Program-made: the position numbers and the translations under genes | Notes under the pieces: generated by a model | What the model saw: the letters and a program-made list of their open reading frames with translations, nothing else | Told to the model about the DNA's origin: nothing | Databases searched by the model: none | Part shown: positions 1 through 8,439 of the stretch, in pieces | How the letters are laid out: each line of letters opens with the position of its first letter | How positions within the stretch are numbered: position 1 is the first letter of the stretch | NCBI RefSeq assembly: GCF_000429685.1 | Contig: NZ_AUCI01000008.1 | Coordinates: 124,001-188,000 of the forward strand | Length of the DNA: 64,000 bases | Reading direction: 5' to 3' | Source of the DNA: Salibacterium aidingense DSM 18341 | GTDB taxonomy: Bacteria > Bacillota > Bacilli > Bacillales > Marinococcaceae

Positions 1-199
1 TGCAGCCAGCGGACTGGCTAAGTGGAAGACAGTGTTTCAAATGGCAGCGCTGGCTGTATTGTTACTGCACAATGTTCCGTTTGCTGGATGGAATCTTCCT
101 GTAGGAATGCTATTGATGTGGGCGGCGGTAGTGCTTACCATTTTATCGGGTATTGATTATTTTGTGAAAAACAAACATATATTCAGGCAATCGATGTAA
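1..199 (+). CDS. pgsA: PgsA C-terminus (partial): CDP-diacylglycerol--glycerol-3-phosphate 3-phosphatidyltransferase
   Basis: The last 65 codons of a membrane protein run off the left edge, in the frame starting at base 2 and ending with TAA at 197-199. The visible part has two hydrophobic stretches around a short polar turn and a basic tail. This matches the last two membrane helices of phosphatidylglycerophosphate synthase, the enzyme that commits CDP-diacylglycerol to phosphatidylglycerol synthesis. The CDP-alcohol phosphotransferase motif lies upstream of the window and cannot be checked. Identification rests mainly on sequence resemblance and on the usual pgsA-cinA-recA order of Bacillaceae. 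Confidence 0.8.
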   Translation, partial: AASGLAKWKTVFQMAALAVLLLHNVPFAGWNLPVGMLLMWAAVVLTILSGIDYFVKNKHIFRQSM

Positions 200-224
200 C
201 AGGAGTAACAGGAGTAACAGGAGG
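198..224 (+). repeat. Three tandem 9-bp units carrying the cinA Shine-Dalgarno
   Basis: AACAGGAGT at 198-206 and 207-215 is followed by AACAGGAGG at 216-224. The array starts inside the pgsA stop codon and ends 6 nt before the cinA ATG at 231. Each unit contains an AGGAG core, so three ribosome-binding sites lie in a row, the third best spaced for cinA. It looks like a small slippage expansion. Confidence 0.85.
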
Positions 225-230
225 ATAGGA

Positions 231-1457
231 ATGAACGCAGAAATCATTGCAGTCGGCTCGGAACTCTTATTAGGACAGATCGCAGACACAAATGGACAGT
301 ACCTTTCCACAGAACTAGCAGGGATTGGAATTAATGTATATCGGCATACTGTCGTCGGGGACAATGAAGAACGTCTGCTGGAGGCACTAAAGGAAGCATC
401 GGAACGGGCAGATACAATAATTGTCTCAGGGGGCCTCGGTCCGACAGAGGATGATCTGACAAAAGAAACGCTTGCTCGTTTTACAGGGAAACAGCTTTTT
501 TACCATGAAGCCTCTCTGAAGAAAGTTGAAGACTATTTTGCAAAAAAAGGAAGTCCCATGCCGCAGAACAATAAAAAGCAGGCTCTCTATACAGAAAGCA
601 GTGATGTATTTTATAATAGAGCCGGATTTGCCTGCGGTATAGGGTTAGAACATGAAGACACGCTTTTTTTACTGCTTCCGGGGCCGCCCCGTGAGTTAAA
701 GCACATGTTTGAAAACGATGTGAAGCCTTATCTTCTGAATAGATTAGATGAAAATGCCCTTGTTTTATCACGCGTTCTGCGTTTTTTTGGCATTGGAGAG
801 TCACGTCTGGAGGAACAGTTGATTGATCTCATTCAACATCAGACAAACCCAACGATCGCTCCTCTGGCTTCGGACGGAGAGGTAACGGTAAGATTGACTG
901 CCAAAGCCGCCGGGCGGGCGGAGGCAGAAAAAATGCTGGATACCGTTGAAGCACAGATTCAGAACAAAGTTGGCAAGTACCTGTATGGGAAAGAAAAGGA
1001 AACACTGCCCTCTCAGGTAGTTCGAATGTTTACAGATAACGGCTTGACGATAGCTGCGGCGGAAAGTATAACCGGCGGATGGTTTTCTAAAGCCCTGGTC
1101 GATATCCCCGGAGCTTCAGGAATATTAGAAGGAGCGGTGACGGTTTACACGGAGCAGGCGAAAACAAAAGTATTAGGGGTGGATGCTGACGTAATTGCTC
1201 ACCATGGCGCCGTGAGCAGCGAGTGCGCGGAACAGATGGCAGAGAAAGTCCGCCGTATGTACGGGAGCAGGATCGGTATCAGTTTCACCGGAACGGCCGG
1301 CCCCGGGTCAATAGAGGGGAAAGAGCCGGGAACGGTGTGGATCGGTGTGGCTGATTCCAGGCAGGTCACCTCTCATTTATTAAATCTCACAGGAAGCCGT
1401 GAACATATCCGCCGCCTCGCGGTGTATTACGGCTGCTGGTTTTTATTGCACAGATAA
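231..1457 (+). CDS. cinA: CinA, competence/damage-inducible protein (nicotinamide-nucleotide amidohydrolase family)
   Basis: A 408-residue protein of normal CinA length. The N-terminal half is a MoaB/MogA-like molybdopterin-binding fold (EIIAVGSELLLGQIADTN at the start, then VSGGLGPTEDDLTKE near residue 70). The C-terminal CinA domain has AAESITGGWFSKAL and GISFTGTAGPGS, typical of the NMN deamidase fold. Family members recycle pyridine nucleotides by deamidating NMN or cleaving ADP-ribose; in several Firmicutes cinA is co-regulated with recA in competence. The ATG at 231 follows AACAGGAGG with good spacing. It lies between pgsA and, unusually, a DEAD-box helicase rather than directly before recA. 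Confidence 0.95.
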   Translation: MNAEIIAVGSELLLGQIADTNGQYLSTELAGIGINVYRHTVVGDNEERLLEALKEASERADTIIVSGGLGPTEDDLTKETLARFTGKQLFYHEASLKKVEDYFAKKGSPMPQNNKKQALYTESSDVFYNRAGFACGIGLEHEDTLFLLLPGPPRELKHMFENDVKPYLLNRLDENALVLSRVLRFFGIGESRLEEQLIDLIQHQTNPTIAPLASDGEVTVRLTAKAAGRAEAEKMLDTVEAQIQNKVGKYLYGKEKETLPSQVVRMFTDNGLTIAAAESITGGWFSKALVDIPGASGILEGAVTVYTEQAKTKVLGVDADVIAHHGAVSSECAEQMAEKVRRMYGSRIGISFTGTAGPGSIEGKEPGTVWIGVADSRQVTSHLLNLTGSREHIRRLAVYYGCWFLLHR

Positions 1458-1478
1458 GCTTTCGTTTCTTATCCGTGC
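1448..1478 (+). other. RNA hairpin across the cinA stop codon
   Basis: GCACAGATAAG at 1448-1458 pairs with CTTATCCGTGC at 1468-1478 (one mismatch in 11) around a 9-nt loop. The 5' arm contains the last cinA codons and stop. No clear T-tract follows, so it may be a weak terminator or an mRNA 3'-end stabiliser. Confidence 0.4.
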
Positions 1479-1561
1479 TCAGTATAAGGAAAACTTCGGC
1501 CTCCGCCGTATGAACTCGGGTTAAGCCGGGTTTTTCTAAAAAGAAAAGGTGGTAACAAATA

Positions 1562-3169
1562 ATGTACTTTAACGATTTTGATGTAAAAGAAGAAATAAAG
1601 AAAGCGATCAGGGAAATGGGTTTTGAAGAGCCTTCCCCGGTCCAGGAGAAAGCAATACCGGAAATTCTGCAGTCCAAGGATTTAATTGCTCAGGCCCAGA
1701 CAGGAACGGGAAAGACAGCGGCATTTGGTATTCCGCTGATTAACCGCATTACGAATGAAAATCATGTCCAGGCGATGATTCTTACTCCAACAAGAGAACT
1801 GGCTATTCAAGTATCCGGTGAGCTGCAGAAGCTTTCCAAACATCTGGATATCCGTACGCTTCCGATATACGGCGGTCAATCGATCGGCCATCAGATAAAA
1901 GCATTAAAGCAGGGGGTGCAGATTGTCATAGGAACCCCGGGGCGTGTGCAGGATCATTTGCGCCGGAAGACGCTGAAACTGGACCGGGTGAGGACTGTCG
2001 TTCTCGACGAAGCGGATGAAATGCTTGATATGGGATTTATTGAGGATATTGAAACTATACTAAAACAGATTAATGTGGATCGGCAGACGCTTTTGTTTTC
2101 TGCGACCATTCCTCCAGCTATCCGCAAGCTTTCGAAAAGATACATGGTCAAGCCGACAACGGTTTCCGTCAACAAAAGCGAAGTAACGGCACCTTCGATT
2201 GACCAGGTTTATTACAAAGTGCTGGAACGTAATAAACAAGAATCCCTCTGCCGTATTCTGGATAGTCAGGACCCTGAGCTCGGCATTATCTTCTGCCGGA
2301 CGAAAAAAGGAGTAGCGGAATTGGCAGAAGCTCTTCAAGCGCGGGGTTATCTTGCAGATGGGCTGCATGGCGACCTGACCCAATCCCAGCGTGACGAAGT
2401 AATGAATAAATTCCGCAGGGGCACCATTGAATTTTTGGTGGCGACAGATGTGGCCGCCCGCGGTATCGACGTCTTAAGCGTGAGCCATGTCATAAATTAT
2501 GATATTCCGCAGGATCCGGAAAGTTATGTTCACCGTATCGGCAGAACTGGTCGTGCCGGCCGTAAAGGCCAGGCTCTTACACTGGTCACTCCAAGAGAGA
2601 TGAAACACCTTCGATCCATTGAAGAGGAAATTAAAATGGTGATTCCTACTCAAAGTGTGCCAACGATTGAGGAAGTCGTGGAAAAGCAGCAGGAATCCTG
2701 GAAGAAGCTGATTGTCGACCAATTTCAGGACGAGCAGAGTCTTTCTTTGTTTGATGATATAGCAGATGAACTGCTGGCGGAATACGACCCTAAAAACGTT
2801 ATCCGTTCCTTAATGAAAATGAATTTTTCAGCATCTCTGAATGAAACAAACGATGGATATAACTTTGGGGAAACAGGCGGCGCCAAAGGAATGATTCGAT
2901 TCTTCATCAATGTGGGAAGAAATGTAAGTATGACTCCGAAAATCCTCATACAGGAGATTTCCGACGCTGTCGGCATCCCGGGTAAAGCAATCGGACGTAT
3001 TGATATATTTGAAAACTTTACATTTGTGGAAGTGCCGGAAGAAGTGGCCCCGTTTGTTTATGAAGCCCTGCGGTATTCCCGTATCAATGGCGCCAGAGTA
3101 AATCTGGAACCGGCCAAACCGCGCCCAAAAAAGACAGGTTCTTCGGCAGGGCAGCGGTCCTCTAAATAA
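1562..3169 (+). CDS. DEAD-box ATP-dependent RNA helicase with DbpA-type C-terminal domain
   Basis: A 535-residue DEAD-box helicase. The Q motif is near residues 20-30, motif I (AQTGTGKT) at 45-52, motif II (LDEADEML) near 148, SAT near 180 and motif VI (HRIGRTGRAG) near 330. A linker leads to an RRM-like DbpA domain (residues about 430-515; motif GMIRFFINVGRN) and a basic tail. Such proteins unwind RNA duplexes in ribosome assembly and mRNA turnover, and the C-terminal domain directs RNA binding. The architecture matches Bacillus CshA and DbpA/YxiN; I cannot choose between them. The ATG follows AAAGGTGG with adequate spacing. It sits between cinA and recA and ends in a strong terminator, so recA is transcribed separately. 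Confidence 0.92.
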   Translation: MYFNDFDVKEEIKKAIREMGFEEPSPVQEKAIPEILQSKDLIAQAQTGTGKTAAFGIPLINRITNENHVQAMILTPTRELAIQVSGELQKLSKHLDIRTLPIYGGQSIGHQIKALKQGVQIVIGTPGRVQDHLRRKTLKLDRVRTVVLDEADEMLDMGFIEDIETILKQINVDRQTLLFSATIPPAIRKLSKRYMVKPTTVSVNKSEVTAPSIDQVYYKVLERNKQESLCRILDSQDPELGIIFCRTKKGVAELAEALQARGYLADGLHGDLTQSQRDEVMNKFRRGTIEFLVATDVAARGIDVLSVSHVINYDIPQDPESYVHRIGRTGRAGRKGQALTLVTPREMKHLRSIEEEIKMVIPTQSVPTIEEVVEKQQESWKKLIVDQFQDEQSLSLFDDIADELLAEYDPKNVIRSLMKMNFSASLNETNDGYNFGETGGAKGMIRFFINVGRNVSMTPKILIQEISDAVGIPGKAIGRIDIFENFTFVEVPEEVAPFVYEALRYSRINGARVNLEPAKPRPKKTGSSAGQRSSK

Positions 3170-3184
3170 ATGTAGAGCTGCAGC

Positions 3185-3224
3185 AAAAAACTGTTCAACG
3201 GCCCTGCCTTTGAACAGTTTTTTT
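3185..3224 (+). terminator. Rho-independent terminator after the helicase gene
   Basis: AAAAACTGTTCAA pairs with TTGAACAGTTTTT around a GC-rich loop and is followed by a run of T. It separates the helicase unit from recA. Confidence 0.9.
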
Positions 3225-3359
3225 AAGCGCGCAGGCTTGTATAAGCTGCCGTGCCTGCCGCCATCTTTCATATCCCCGCCCGGGACAAGGAGGAGCATTT
3301 CAGACAGGGTTCTGAAGTTCAGTCTTTATCGGCCTTTCAGTCTGCTGATTGCAAAAAAA

Positions 3360-3373
3360 CGAATAAATGTTCG
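3360..3373 (+). promoter_or_regulatory. LexA (SOS) box upstream of recA
   Basis: CGAATAAATGTTCG differs at one position from the Bacillus LexA/DinR consensus CGAAC-N4-GTTCG. It lies 10 bp upstream of the -35 hexamer of the recA promoter, so recA is expected to be LexA-repressed and DNA-damage inducible. Confidence 0.85.
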
Positions 3374-3382
3374 TGAAACCTA

Positions 3383-3411
3383 TTGGCAAACAGTTAAAAA
3401 CAAGATATGAT
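3383..3411 (+). promoter_or_regulatory. SigA-type recA promoter
   Basis: TTGGCA (3383-3388), a 17-bp spacer and TATGAT (3406-3411). It lies just downstream of the SOS box and about 128 bp before the recA ATG, which gives a long leader. Confidence 0.8.
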
Positions 3412-3434
3412 AAACATGGTGGTACAACAATAAA

Positions 3435-3515
3435 CGGTCCCCTTTCTAATAAGGGAAAACCGGCCGTCGTGTTCTATCTGCTTTAAGGGGACGGCAGACG
3501 GACAGGACCGGCCTT
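3435..3515 (+). other. Structured recA 5' leader with competing inverted repeats
   Basis: GTCCCCTT (3437-3444) can pair with AAGGGGAC (3485-3492), while GCCGTC (3463-3468) can pair with GACGGC (3490-3495). The two 3' arms share bases 3490-3492, so the pairings exclude each other. CCGGCC also occurs twice (3460-3465 and 3508-3513). The function is unknown; this is a base-pairing observation only. Confidence 0.4.
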
Positions 3516-3538
3516 TATCTTCAAAAAGGAGAGATATC

Positions 3539-4591
3539 ATGAGTGAACGAAAAACGGCGCTGGATCAGGCGCTGAGAAATATTGAAAAACAATTTGGAAA
3601 AGGCTCTATTATGAAACTTGGGGAACAGGCGGAACGAAAAGTATCTACCTTTTCAAGCGGGGCCCTTGCCATTGATGTAGCTCTTGGAGTGGGCGGTTAT
3701 CCGCGGGGACGGATTGTCGAAGTGTTCGGACCGGAGTCATCCGGTAAAACGACGGTCGCTCTGCATTCGATTGCAGAAATTCAACGCCAGGGCGGCCAGG
3801 CAGCCTTTATAGACGCCGAGCATGCGCTCGATCCAGTTTACGCACAGAATCTGGGAGTGGATATTGATGAGCTGTTGTTATCCCAGCCGGATACCGGGGA
3901 ACAAGCTTTGGAAATTGCTGAAGCGCTTGTCCGCAGTGCGGCAGTCGATATTATTGTCGTGGATTCTGTCGCAGCCCTTGTGCCAAAAGCCGAAATTGAA
4001 GGGGAAATGGGAGACAGCCATGTCGGACTGCAGGCAAGGTTAATGTCCCAGGCTCTTCGGAAGCTTTCCGGTGCTATTAGTAAGTCCAACTCCATCGCCA
4101 TGTTTATTAATCAGATCCGGGAAAAAGTAGGGGTCATGTTTGGAAGCCCTGAAACGACAACAGGCGGCAGAGCTCTAAAGTTCTATTCGAGTGTGAGGCT
4201 GGAAGTGCGCCGGGCGGAAACACTCAAGCAGGGGAATGAAATGGTTGGAAACAAAACGAGGGTGAAAATTGTAAAGAATAAGGTGGCCCCTCCCTTTAAG
4301 CAGGCGGAAGTGGATATCATGTACGGGGAAGGTATTTCCAGAGAAGGATCTGTCCTTGATATGGGAGCTGAGCTGGAGGTGATTCAAAAAAGCGGAGCCT
4401 GGTACTCTTATGAAGGAGACCGTCTGGGACAGGGACGGGAAAATGCAAAGCAGTATTTAAAAGAGAACCCGGCCGTTACGGACTCGATTGAAAAGAGTAT
4501 CCGCGATTATTACAACCTCGATACCGTACAGGCAGATCCGGCAGAAACAGAAGAAGAAGGACTGCCGCTGGACGCAGACAATAATGAATAA
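3539..4591 (+). CDS. recA: RecA recombinase
   Basis: A 350-residue RecA of full length. Walker A (GPESSGKTT) is near residue 65, Walker B ([15 protein letters not shown]) near 140, the L2 region ([22 protein letters not shown]) near 190-210, and an acidic C-terminal tail closes the protein. RecA forms ATP-dependent filaments on single-stranded DNA, catalyses strand exchange, and as a co-protease stimulates LexA self-cleavage; lexA is also in this window (28.3 kb). The ATG follows AAAGGAGAG with good spacing. It is monocistronic, with its own SOS-controlled promoter and a terminator directly downstream. Confidence 0.99.
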   Translation: MSERKTALDQALRNIEKQFGKGSIMKLGEQAERKVSTFSSGALAIDVALGVGGYPRGRIVEVFGPESSGKTTVALHSIAEIQRQGGQAAFIDAEHALDPVYAQNLGVDIDELLLSQPDTGEQALEIAEALVRSAAVDIIVVDSVAALVPKAEIEGEMGDSHVGLQARLMSQALRKLSGAISKSNSIAMFINQIREKVGVMFGSPETTTGGRALKFYSSVRLEVRRAETLKQGNEMVGNKTRVKIVKNKVAPPFKQAEVDIMYGEGISREGSVLDMGAELEVIQKSGAWYSYEGDRLGQGRENAKQYLKENPAVTDSIEKSIRDYYNLDTVQADPAETEEEGLPLDADNNE

Positions 4592-4596
4592 ATAGG

Positions 4597-4629
4597 AAAA
4601 GGGCTGTGCCAAAAGGACAGCCTTTTCTT
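4597..4629 (+). terminator. recA terminator
   Basis: GGCTGT and ACAGCC arms, flanked by A- and T-rich runs, form a hairpin followed by TTTTCTT just after the recA stop. Confidence 0.8.
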
Positions 4630-5114
4630 GATCGTTGGCAAAGGGAAAATATAAAATTTTTGCGGACTGCAGCGCAGGCCTTGAATCAAAAGGACAAATT
4701 CCGGCGGGCTTCCAGCTCTATTTTTCTTATCCTTCGTTGGATTCTGGAGGTGAAAGCTCCGTGTCCAATGGTTTGGCAGGAGAGTGTGAGACCGGTCTTT
4801 ACGTCTCAACCGCAGGGCCTGCCGCTTTGGCAAGTCTTGACATGTATTAGACGGAAGGATACAATTGAGGTGAATGATGCTTTTTTAGCATATTTAGAAT
4901 GTTTACCGTAACGGAGCGTTTTTTCTTTATTACTGATGAAGAACGCAAAAGGCAGTTTGTCCTTTTGCGTTAGTGGCGCAACCGGTCACACCACGTCAAA
5001 GAAACATTCATTTATTTTATGCTGTATGTGGTTCCAACAAACGAAACATGACGCCCTTCGTAAATAATAAAGCAAAGAAGGGAACAAACAGATAGCAAGA
5101 GGAGGTGAAAAGAC
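4630..5114 (+). other. Intergenic region recA-rny, no convincing gene
   Basis: About 480 bp. A 71-codon frame at 4635-4850 (TTG start, no clear Shine-Dalgarno) has no recognisable domain and I do not call it. A perfect 11-bp inverted repeat, AACGCAAAAGG at 4942-4952 and CCTTTTGCGTT at 4961-4971, forms a hairpin without a T-tract. A further inverted pair, CCCTTC and GAAGGG, flanks an AT-rich stretch shortly before rny, probably in its leader. B. subtilis carries pbpX here; nothing like it remains. Confidence 0.5.
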
Positions 5115-6680
5115 TTGGATAACATCTTTCTCATCTCCATTTTGCTTGTTGTCGTTGCAGCTTTGAGTGGATTGATTGGTTATTTTGTTCGTAAATCAAC
5201 AGCGGAAGCGAAGATAGCGAGCGCGGAACAAGCTTCCAGGCAAATCGTAGAGGATGCCGAGCGGCAGGCGGAAGCGAGTAAAAAGGAAGCCGTCCTGGAA
5301 GCCAAGGATGAAGCGCATAAGCTCCGTGAAGAAGCAGAGCAGGATTTGCGAGAACGTAAAAACGAAGTTCAAAAGCAAGAAAACCGCTTAATGCAAAAAG
5401 AAGAGATTCTTGACCGTAAAAGCGAAACTTTGGACAAAAAAGAAGAATCGTTGGAAAAGAGAGAAGAATCTCTCGCCGATAAACAACGACAGGTAGATGA
5501 ACAAAACAGCAAAGTGGAGGAGATTTTATCTAAACAACAGGAAGAATTGGAAAGAATTTCAGGAATGACCCGTGAAGAAGCCAGGGAGATTATCAAGAAT
5601 GATATGAAACAGGAGCTCGAACATGATTCGGCTCTGATGGTAAAGGAATATACGGATAAAGCAAAAGAAGAAGCGGATAAAAAGGCGCGTCAGATTCTCT
5701 CTCTTGCTATTCAACGCTGTGCTGCAGATCATATTGCAGAAACCACAGTATCCGTTGTCAACCTGCCGAATGATGAAATGAAAGGACGTATTATCGGCAG
5801 AGAAGGCAGAAACATCCGGGCTCTAGAGACGTTGACAGGAATAGATCTTATCATCGATGATACCCCGGAAGCTGTCATCCTTTCCGGATTTGATCCCATC
5901 CGCCGGGAAATTGCGAGAACGGCATTGGATAAACTCGTACAGGATGGAAGAATTCATCCGGCCCGTATAGAAGAAACAGTGGAAAAGTCACGGCGTGAAG
6001 TGGATGATGCCATCCGTGAGTACGGGGAAGAAGCAACTTTTGAAATGGGCATTCACGGGCTGCATCCGGATTTGATTAAAATTCTTGGCCGGATGAAATT
6101 CCGTTCCAGTTATGGGCAGAATGTATTAAAACATTCCATGGAAGTAGCGCATTTAACTGCTCTTATGGCTGCAGAACTTGGTGAAGATGAACAATTAGCC
6201 AAGCGCGCCGGTCTTCTGCATGATATTGGAAAAGCGATTGATCATGAAGTAGAAGGAAGCCACGTTGAAATTGGTGTGGAACTGGCGCAGAAGTATAATG
6301 AAAATGAGGTAGTCATTAACAGTATTGCGTCCCACCACGGAGATACGGAGGCGACTTCGGTTATTTCAACGCTGGTCGCAGCTGCGGATACATTGTCGGC
6401 AGCAAGGCCTGGAGCCAGACGGGAAACCCTGGAAACCTATATCCGGCGTCTTGAAAAACTGGAAGAAATCGCTGAGTCCTTTGAAGGAGTGGAGAAAACT
6501 TACGCCATTCAGGCTGGACGCGAAGTTCGGATTATGGTAAAGCCGGATCTGGTAGATGATATGATTGCTCATCGGTTGGCCCGGGACATTACGAAACAGA
6601 TTGAGAGTGAACTCGATTACCCCGGGCATATCCGCGTGACAGTGATCCGGGAAACAAGAGCAGTGGAATACGCAAAATAA
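5115..6680 (+). CDS. rny: Ribonuclease Y
   Basis: A 521-residue membrane-anchored endoribonuclease that initiates mRNA decay in Firmicutes. An N-terminal transmembrane helix (residues 3-25) is followed by a long charged coiled coil (about 30-200), a KH RNA-binding domain with [15 protein letters not shown] near 223-238, and a metal-dependent HD domain with [11 protein letters not shown] near 366-376. The start is TTG, preceded by GGAGGTG at 5101-5107; no ATG fits better. The order recA-rny-ymdB-spoVS matches B. subtilis. A strong terminator follows directly. Confidence 0.97.
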   Translation: MDNIFLISILLVVVAALSGLIGYFVRKSTAEAKIASAEQASRQIVEDAERQAEASKKEAVLEAKDEAHKLREEAEQDLRERKNEVQKQENRLMQKEEILDRKSETLDKKEESLEKREESLADKQRQVDEQNSKVEEILSKQQEELERISGMTREEAREIIKNDMKQELEHDSALMVKEYTDKAKEEADKKARQILSLAIQRCAADHIAETTVSVVNLPNDEMKGRIIGREGRNIRALETLTGIDLIIDDTPEAVILSGFDPIRREIARTALDKLVQDGRIHPARIEETVEKSRREVDDAIREYGEEATFEMGIHGLHPDLIKILGRMKFRSSYGQNVLKHSMEVAHLTALMAAELGEDEQLAKRAGLLHDIGKAIDHEVEGSHVEIGVELAQKYNENEVVINSIASHHGDTEATSVISTLVAAADTLSAARPGARRETLETYIRRLEKLEEIAESFEGVEKTYAIQAGREVRIMVKPDLVDDMIAHRLARDITKQIESELDYPGHIRVTVIRETRAVEYAK

Positions 6681-6707
6681 AGCGGCAGCACGCCGCTTTA
6701 TTTTTTT
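6679..6707 (+). terminator. rny terminator
   Basis: AAAGCGGC (6679-6686) and GCCGCTTT (6692-6699) form a perfect 8-bp stem with a 5-nt loop, followed by a run of T. Confidence 0.93.
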
Positions 6708-6864
6708 GTCAAATAAAACAGATGCTGTTCCTGCTGTGTTTGACCGGGGTTCCACAGGAAGGCCAATGGCAGAAAGGGAGCCGGAACGGAGAAATTGCTT
6801 TTCATGGATACATTTGATATAACAGGGTTGCAGGAGCTTACTTGAGAATAGAAAGGGTAGACGT

Positions 6865-7659
6865 ATGAAACTATTATTTATTGGCGATGTTGTGGGCAGG
6901 CCGGGCAGACAAATGGTGCAGGAATACCTGCCAAAATTGAAGAAAAAGTACAAGCCCGCTGTAACCATCATCAATGGAGAAAATGCGGCCGGCGGCAAAG
7001 GGATCACAGAGAAAATCTATAAAGTATTTCTTGAAACAGGAGCTCAGGCTGTGACGCTTGGAAATCACACCTGGGATAACAAGGAGATTTTTGAATTTAT
7101 GGATCGCGCTTCTTCCATGATCCGTCCGGCCAATTTTCCGGAAGAAACACCCGGAAGCGGGTACACGCTTCTGAAAGTTAATGACCTGGAAATCGGTGTG
7201 GTAAACCTGATCGGACGCACCTTTATGCAGCCGAATGACTGTCCGTTTAAAAAAGCAGATCAGATAGTAAAGGAATTGAGAAAACGAACGCCGTACATTT
7301 TTGTTGATTTTCATGCGGAAACAACGAGTGAGAAACAGGCAATGGGCTGGTATCTTGACGGAAGAGTCACGGCTGTGGTCGGCACTCACACGCATGTCCA
7401 GACAGCAGATAACCGTGTCCTCCCTAAAGGCACAGGATATATCAGCGACGCCGGGATGACAGGGCCGATGGATGGCATTTTAGGCATGGAGAAAGAAGCG
7501 ATTATTAATAAATTTTTAACAAACCTCCCCGTAAGGTTTGAAGTTGCGGGTGGAAGGGAACAATTAAATGGGACCCTGATTGAAGTTGATAGAAAAACAG
7601 GCCAAGCCAAGAACATAGAACGCATTCAAATAAGTGAAGAGCAGCCGTTCTATGAGTGA
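6865..7659 (+). CDS. ymdB: YmdB, metallophosphoesterase (TIGR00282 family)
   Basis: A 264-residue calcineurin-like phosphoesterase. The metal-ligand motifs are visible in order: GDVVGRPGR near residue 7, NGENAAGGKG near 38, LGNHTWDNKE near 68 and VGTHTHVQTAD near 172. In B. subtilis YmdB hydrolyses 2',3'-cyclic nucleotides, affects biofilm versus motility choice and works near RNase Y, its neighbour here. The length is typical. The ATG follows GAAAGGGT. The 1.1-kb distance between rny and spoVS is filled by this gene alone, as in other Bacilli. Confidence 0.95.
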   Translation: MKLLFIGDVVGRPGRQMVQEYLPKLKKKYKPAVTIINGENAAGGKGITEKIYKVFLETGAQAVTLGNHTWDNKEIFEFMDRASSMIRPANFPEETPGSGYTLLKVNDLEIGVVNLIGRTFMQPNDCPFKKADQIVKELRKRTPYIFVDFHAETTSEKQAMGWYLDGRVTAVVGTHTHVQTADNRVLPKGTGYISDAGMTGPMDGILGMEKEAIINKFLTNLPVRFEVAGGREQLNGTLIEVDRKTGQAKNIERIQISEEQPFYE

Positions 7660-7702
7660 CGGTTACGATTAGAAAATTTAGAAAATAATGCAGCCGGGAA
7701 GA

Positions 7703-7730
7703 AGGAATACAAAGGCAATATCGTGAATAT
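7703..7730 (+). promoter_or_regulatory. Candidate SigH promoter for spoVS
   Basis: AGGAATA (7703-7709) resembles the SigH -35 AGGAWWT, and TGAATAT (7724-7730) resembles the -10 RGAATWW, with 14 bp between. B. subtilis spoVS is SigH-dependent, which supports the call; the match is not perfect. Confidence 0.5.
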
Positions 7731-7772
7731 ACAATACAGAGGGGCATTATACCACATAAGGAGGTACTAAAG

Positions 7773-8033
7773 ATGGAAGTATTAAAAGTATCAGCCAAAT
7801 CCACTCCAAATTCAGTTGCAGGCGCATTAGCGGGAGTCATCCGGGAAAGAGGCGCTGCCGAAATTCAAGCGATTGGTGCGGGTGCCCTGAATCAGTCTAT
7901 AAAAGCGATAGCGATAGCCCGGGGCTTTGTGGCTCCAAGCGGTATTGATCTTATTTGTATTCCTGCTTTCACAGATATTCAAATTGATGGAGAAGAACGA
8001 ACGGCAATAAAACTTATCATAGAGCCCCGTTAA
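7773..8033 (+). CDS. spoVS: Stage V sporulation protein S
   Basis: An 86-residue protein of the SpoVS/Alba-like family: strand-helix pattern beginning MEVLKVSAKSTPNSVAGAL, then GAGALNQSIKAIAIARGFV, the most conserved part. The Alba-like fold suggests nucleic-acid binding; B. subtilis mutants are blocked at stage V and affected in septation. The ATG is preceded by AAGGAGG with 8-nt spacing. The gene is monocistronic, with its own candidate SigH promoter and a GC-rich terminator. Confidence 0.97.
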   Translation: MEVLKVSAKSTPNSVAGALAGVIRERGAAEIQAIGAGALNQSIKAIAIARGFVAPSGIDLICIPAFTDIQIDGEERTAIKLIIEPR

Positions 8034-8048
8034 CGTTATTTGGATGGT

Positions 8049-8085
8049 ACACCCGGTGCTGCCTCGGAGGCAGGCCGGGTTTTTC
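8049..8085 (+). terminator. spoVS terminator
   Basis: ACCCGG (8051-8056) and CCGGGT (8075-8080) enclose an inner TGCCTC/GAGGCA stem; a T run follows. Confidence 0.9.
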
Positions 8086-8439
8086 TGTGACTTGGGTCTT
8101 CAGCTTCTGCGTTTCGACTGAAAAAATACTAACAATCTACCTGGAGGTACCGGTTCCGAAGGAGACGAAGGTGCGTTTGCAATCGGGCTGGGTCATACGA
8201 TACACTTGATACGGTAAAAAGAATTCTTATAACCTGTTGCCCGGGACCCGAAGGCGGTGAATCAGCCCTGCAGACGCTGGTGATAGATAAAGGAGCGTTG
8301 ACAGGCCAAAGGATGATGGAAAACGTATCACTTTTTGTAAGGATGGGAATGGTCTGGGGAAACCGGGTCATTTTTTTCCGTTTAAAACAGGGAGTTACCG
8401 GACATAAACGTAAGGATAAGGAAAGGAGCGTGCCAATCG
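8086..8439 (+). other. Gap between spoVS and the ABC-class ATPase gene
   Basis: About 350 bp without a gene I can support. A 65-codon frame at 8280-8477 overlaps the start of the next gene and resembles no family I know. B. subtilis has tdh-kbl here and many relatives have other metabolic genes, so this may be a deletion scar. Only the Shine-Dalgarno of the next gene (GGAAAGGAG near 8420) is assigned. Confidence 0.5.

Noticed and set aside
4635-4850. 71-codon frame (TTG start) between recA and rny
   Set aside because: No Shine-Dalgarno, no recognisable family and overlaps the recA terminator context; not reported as a gene.
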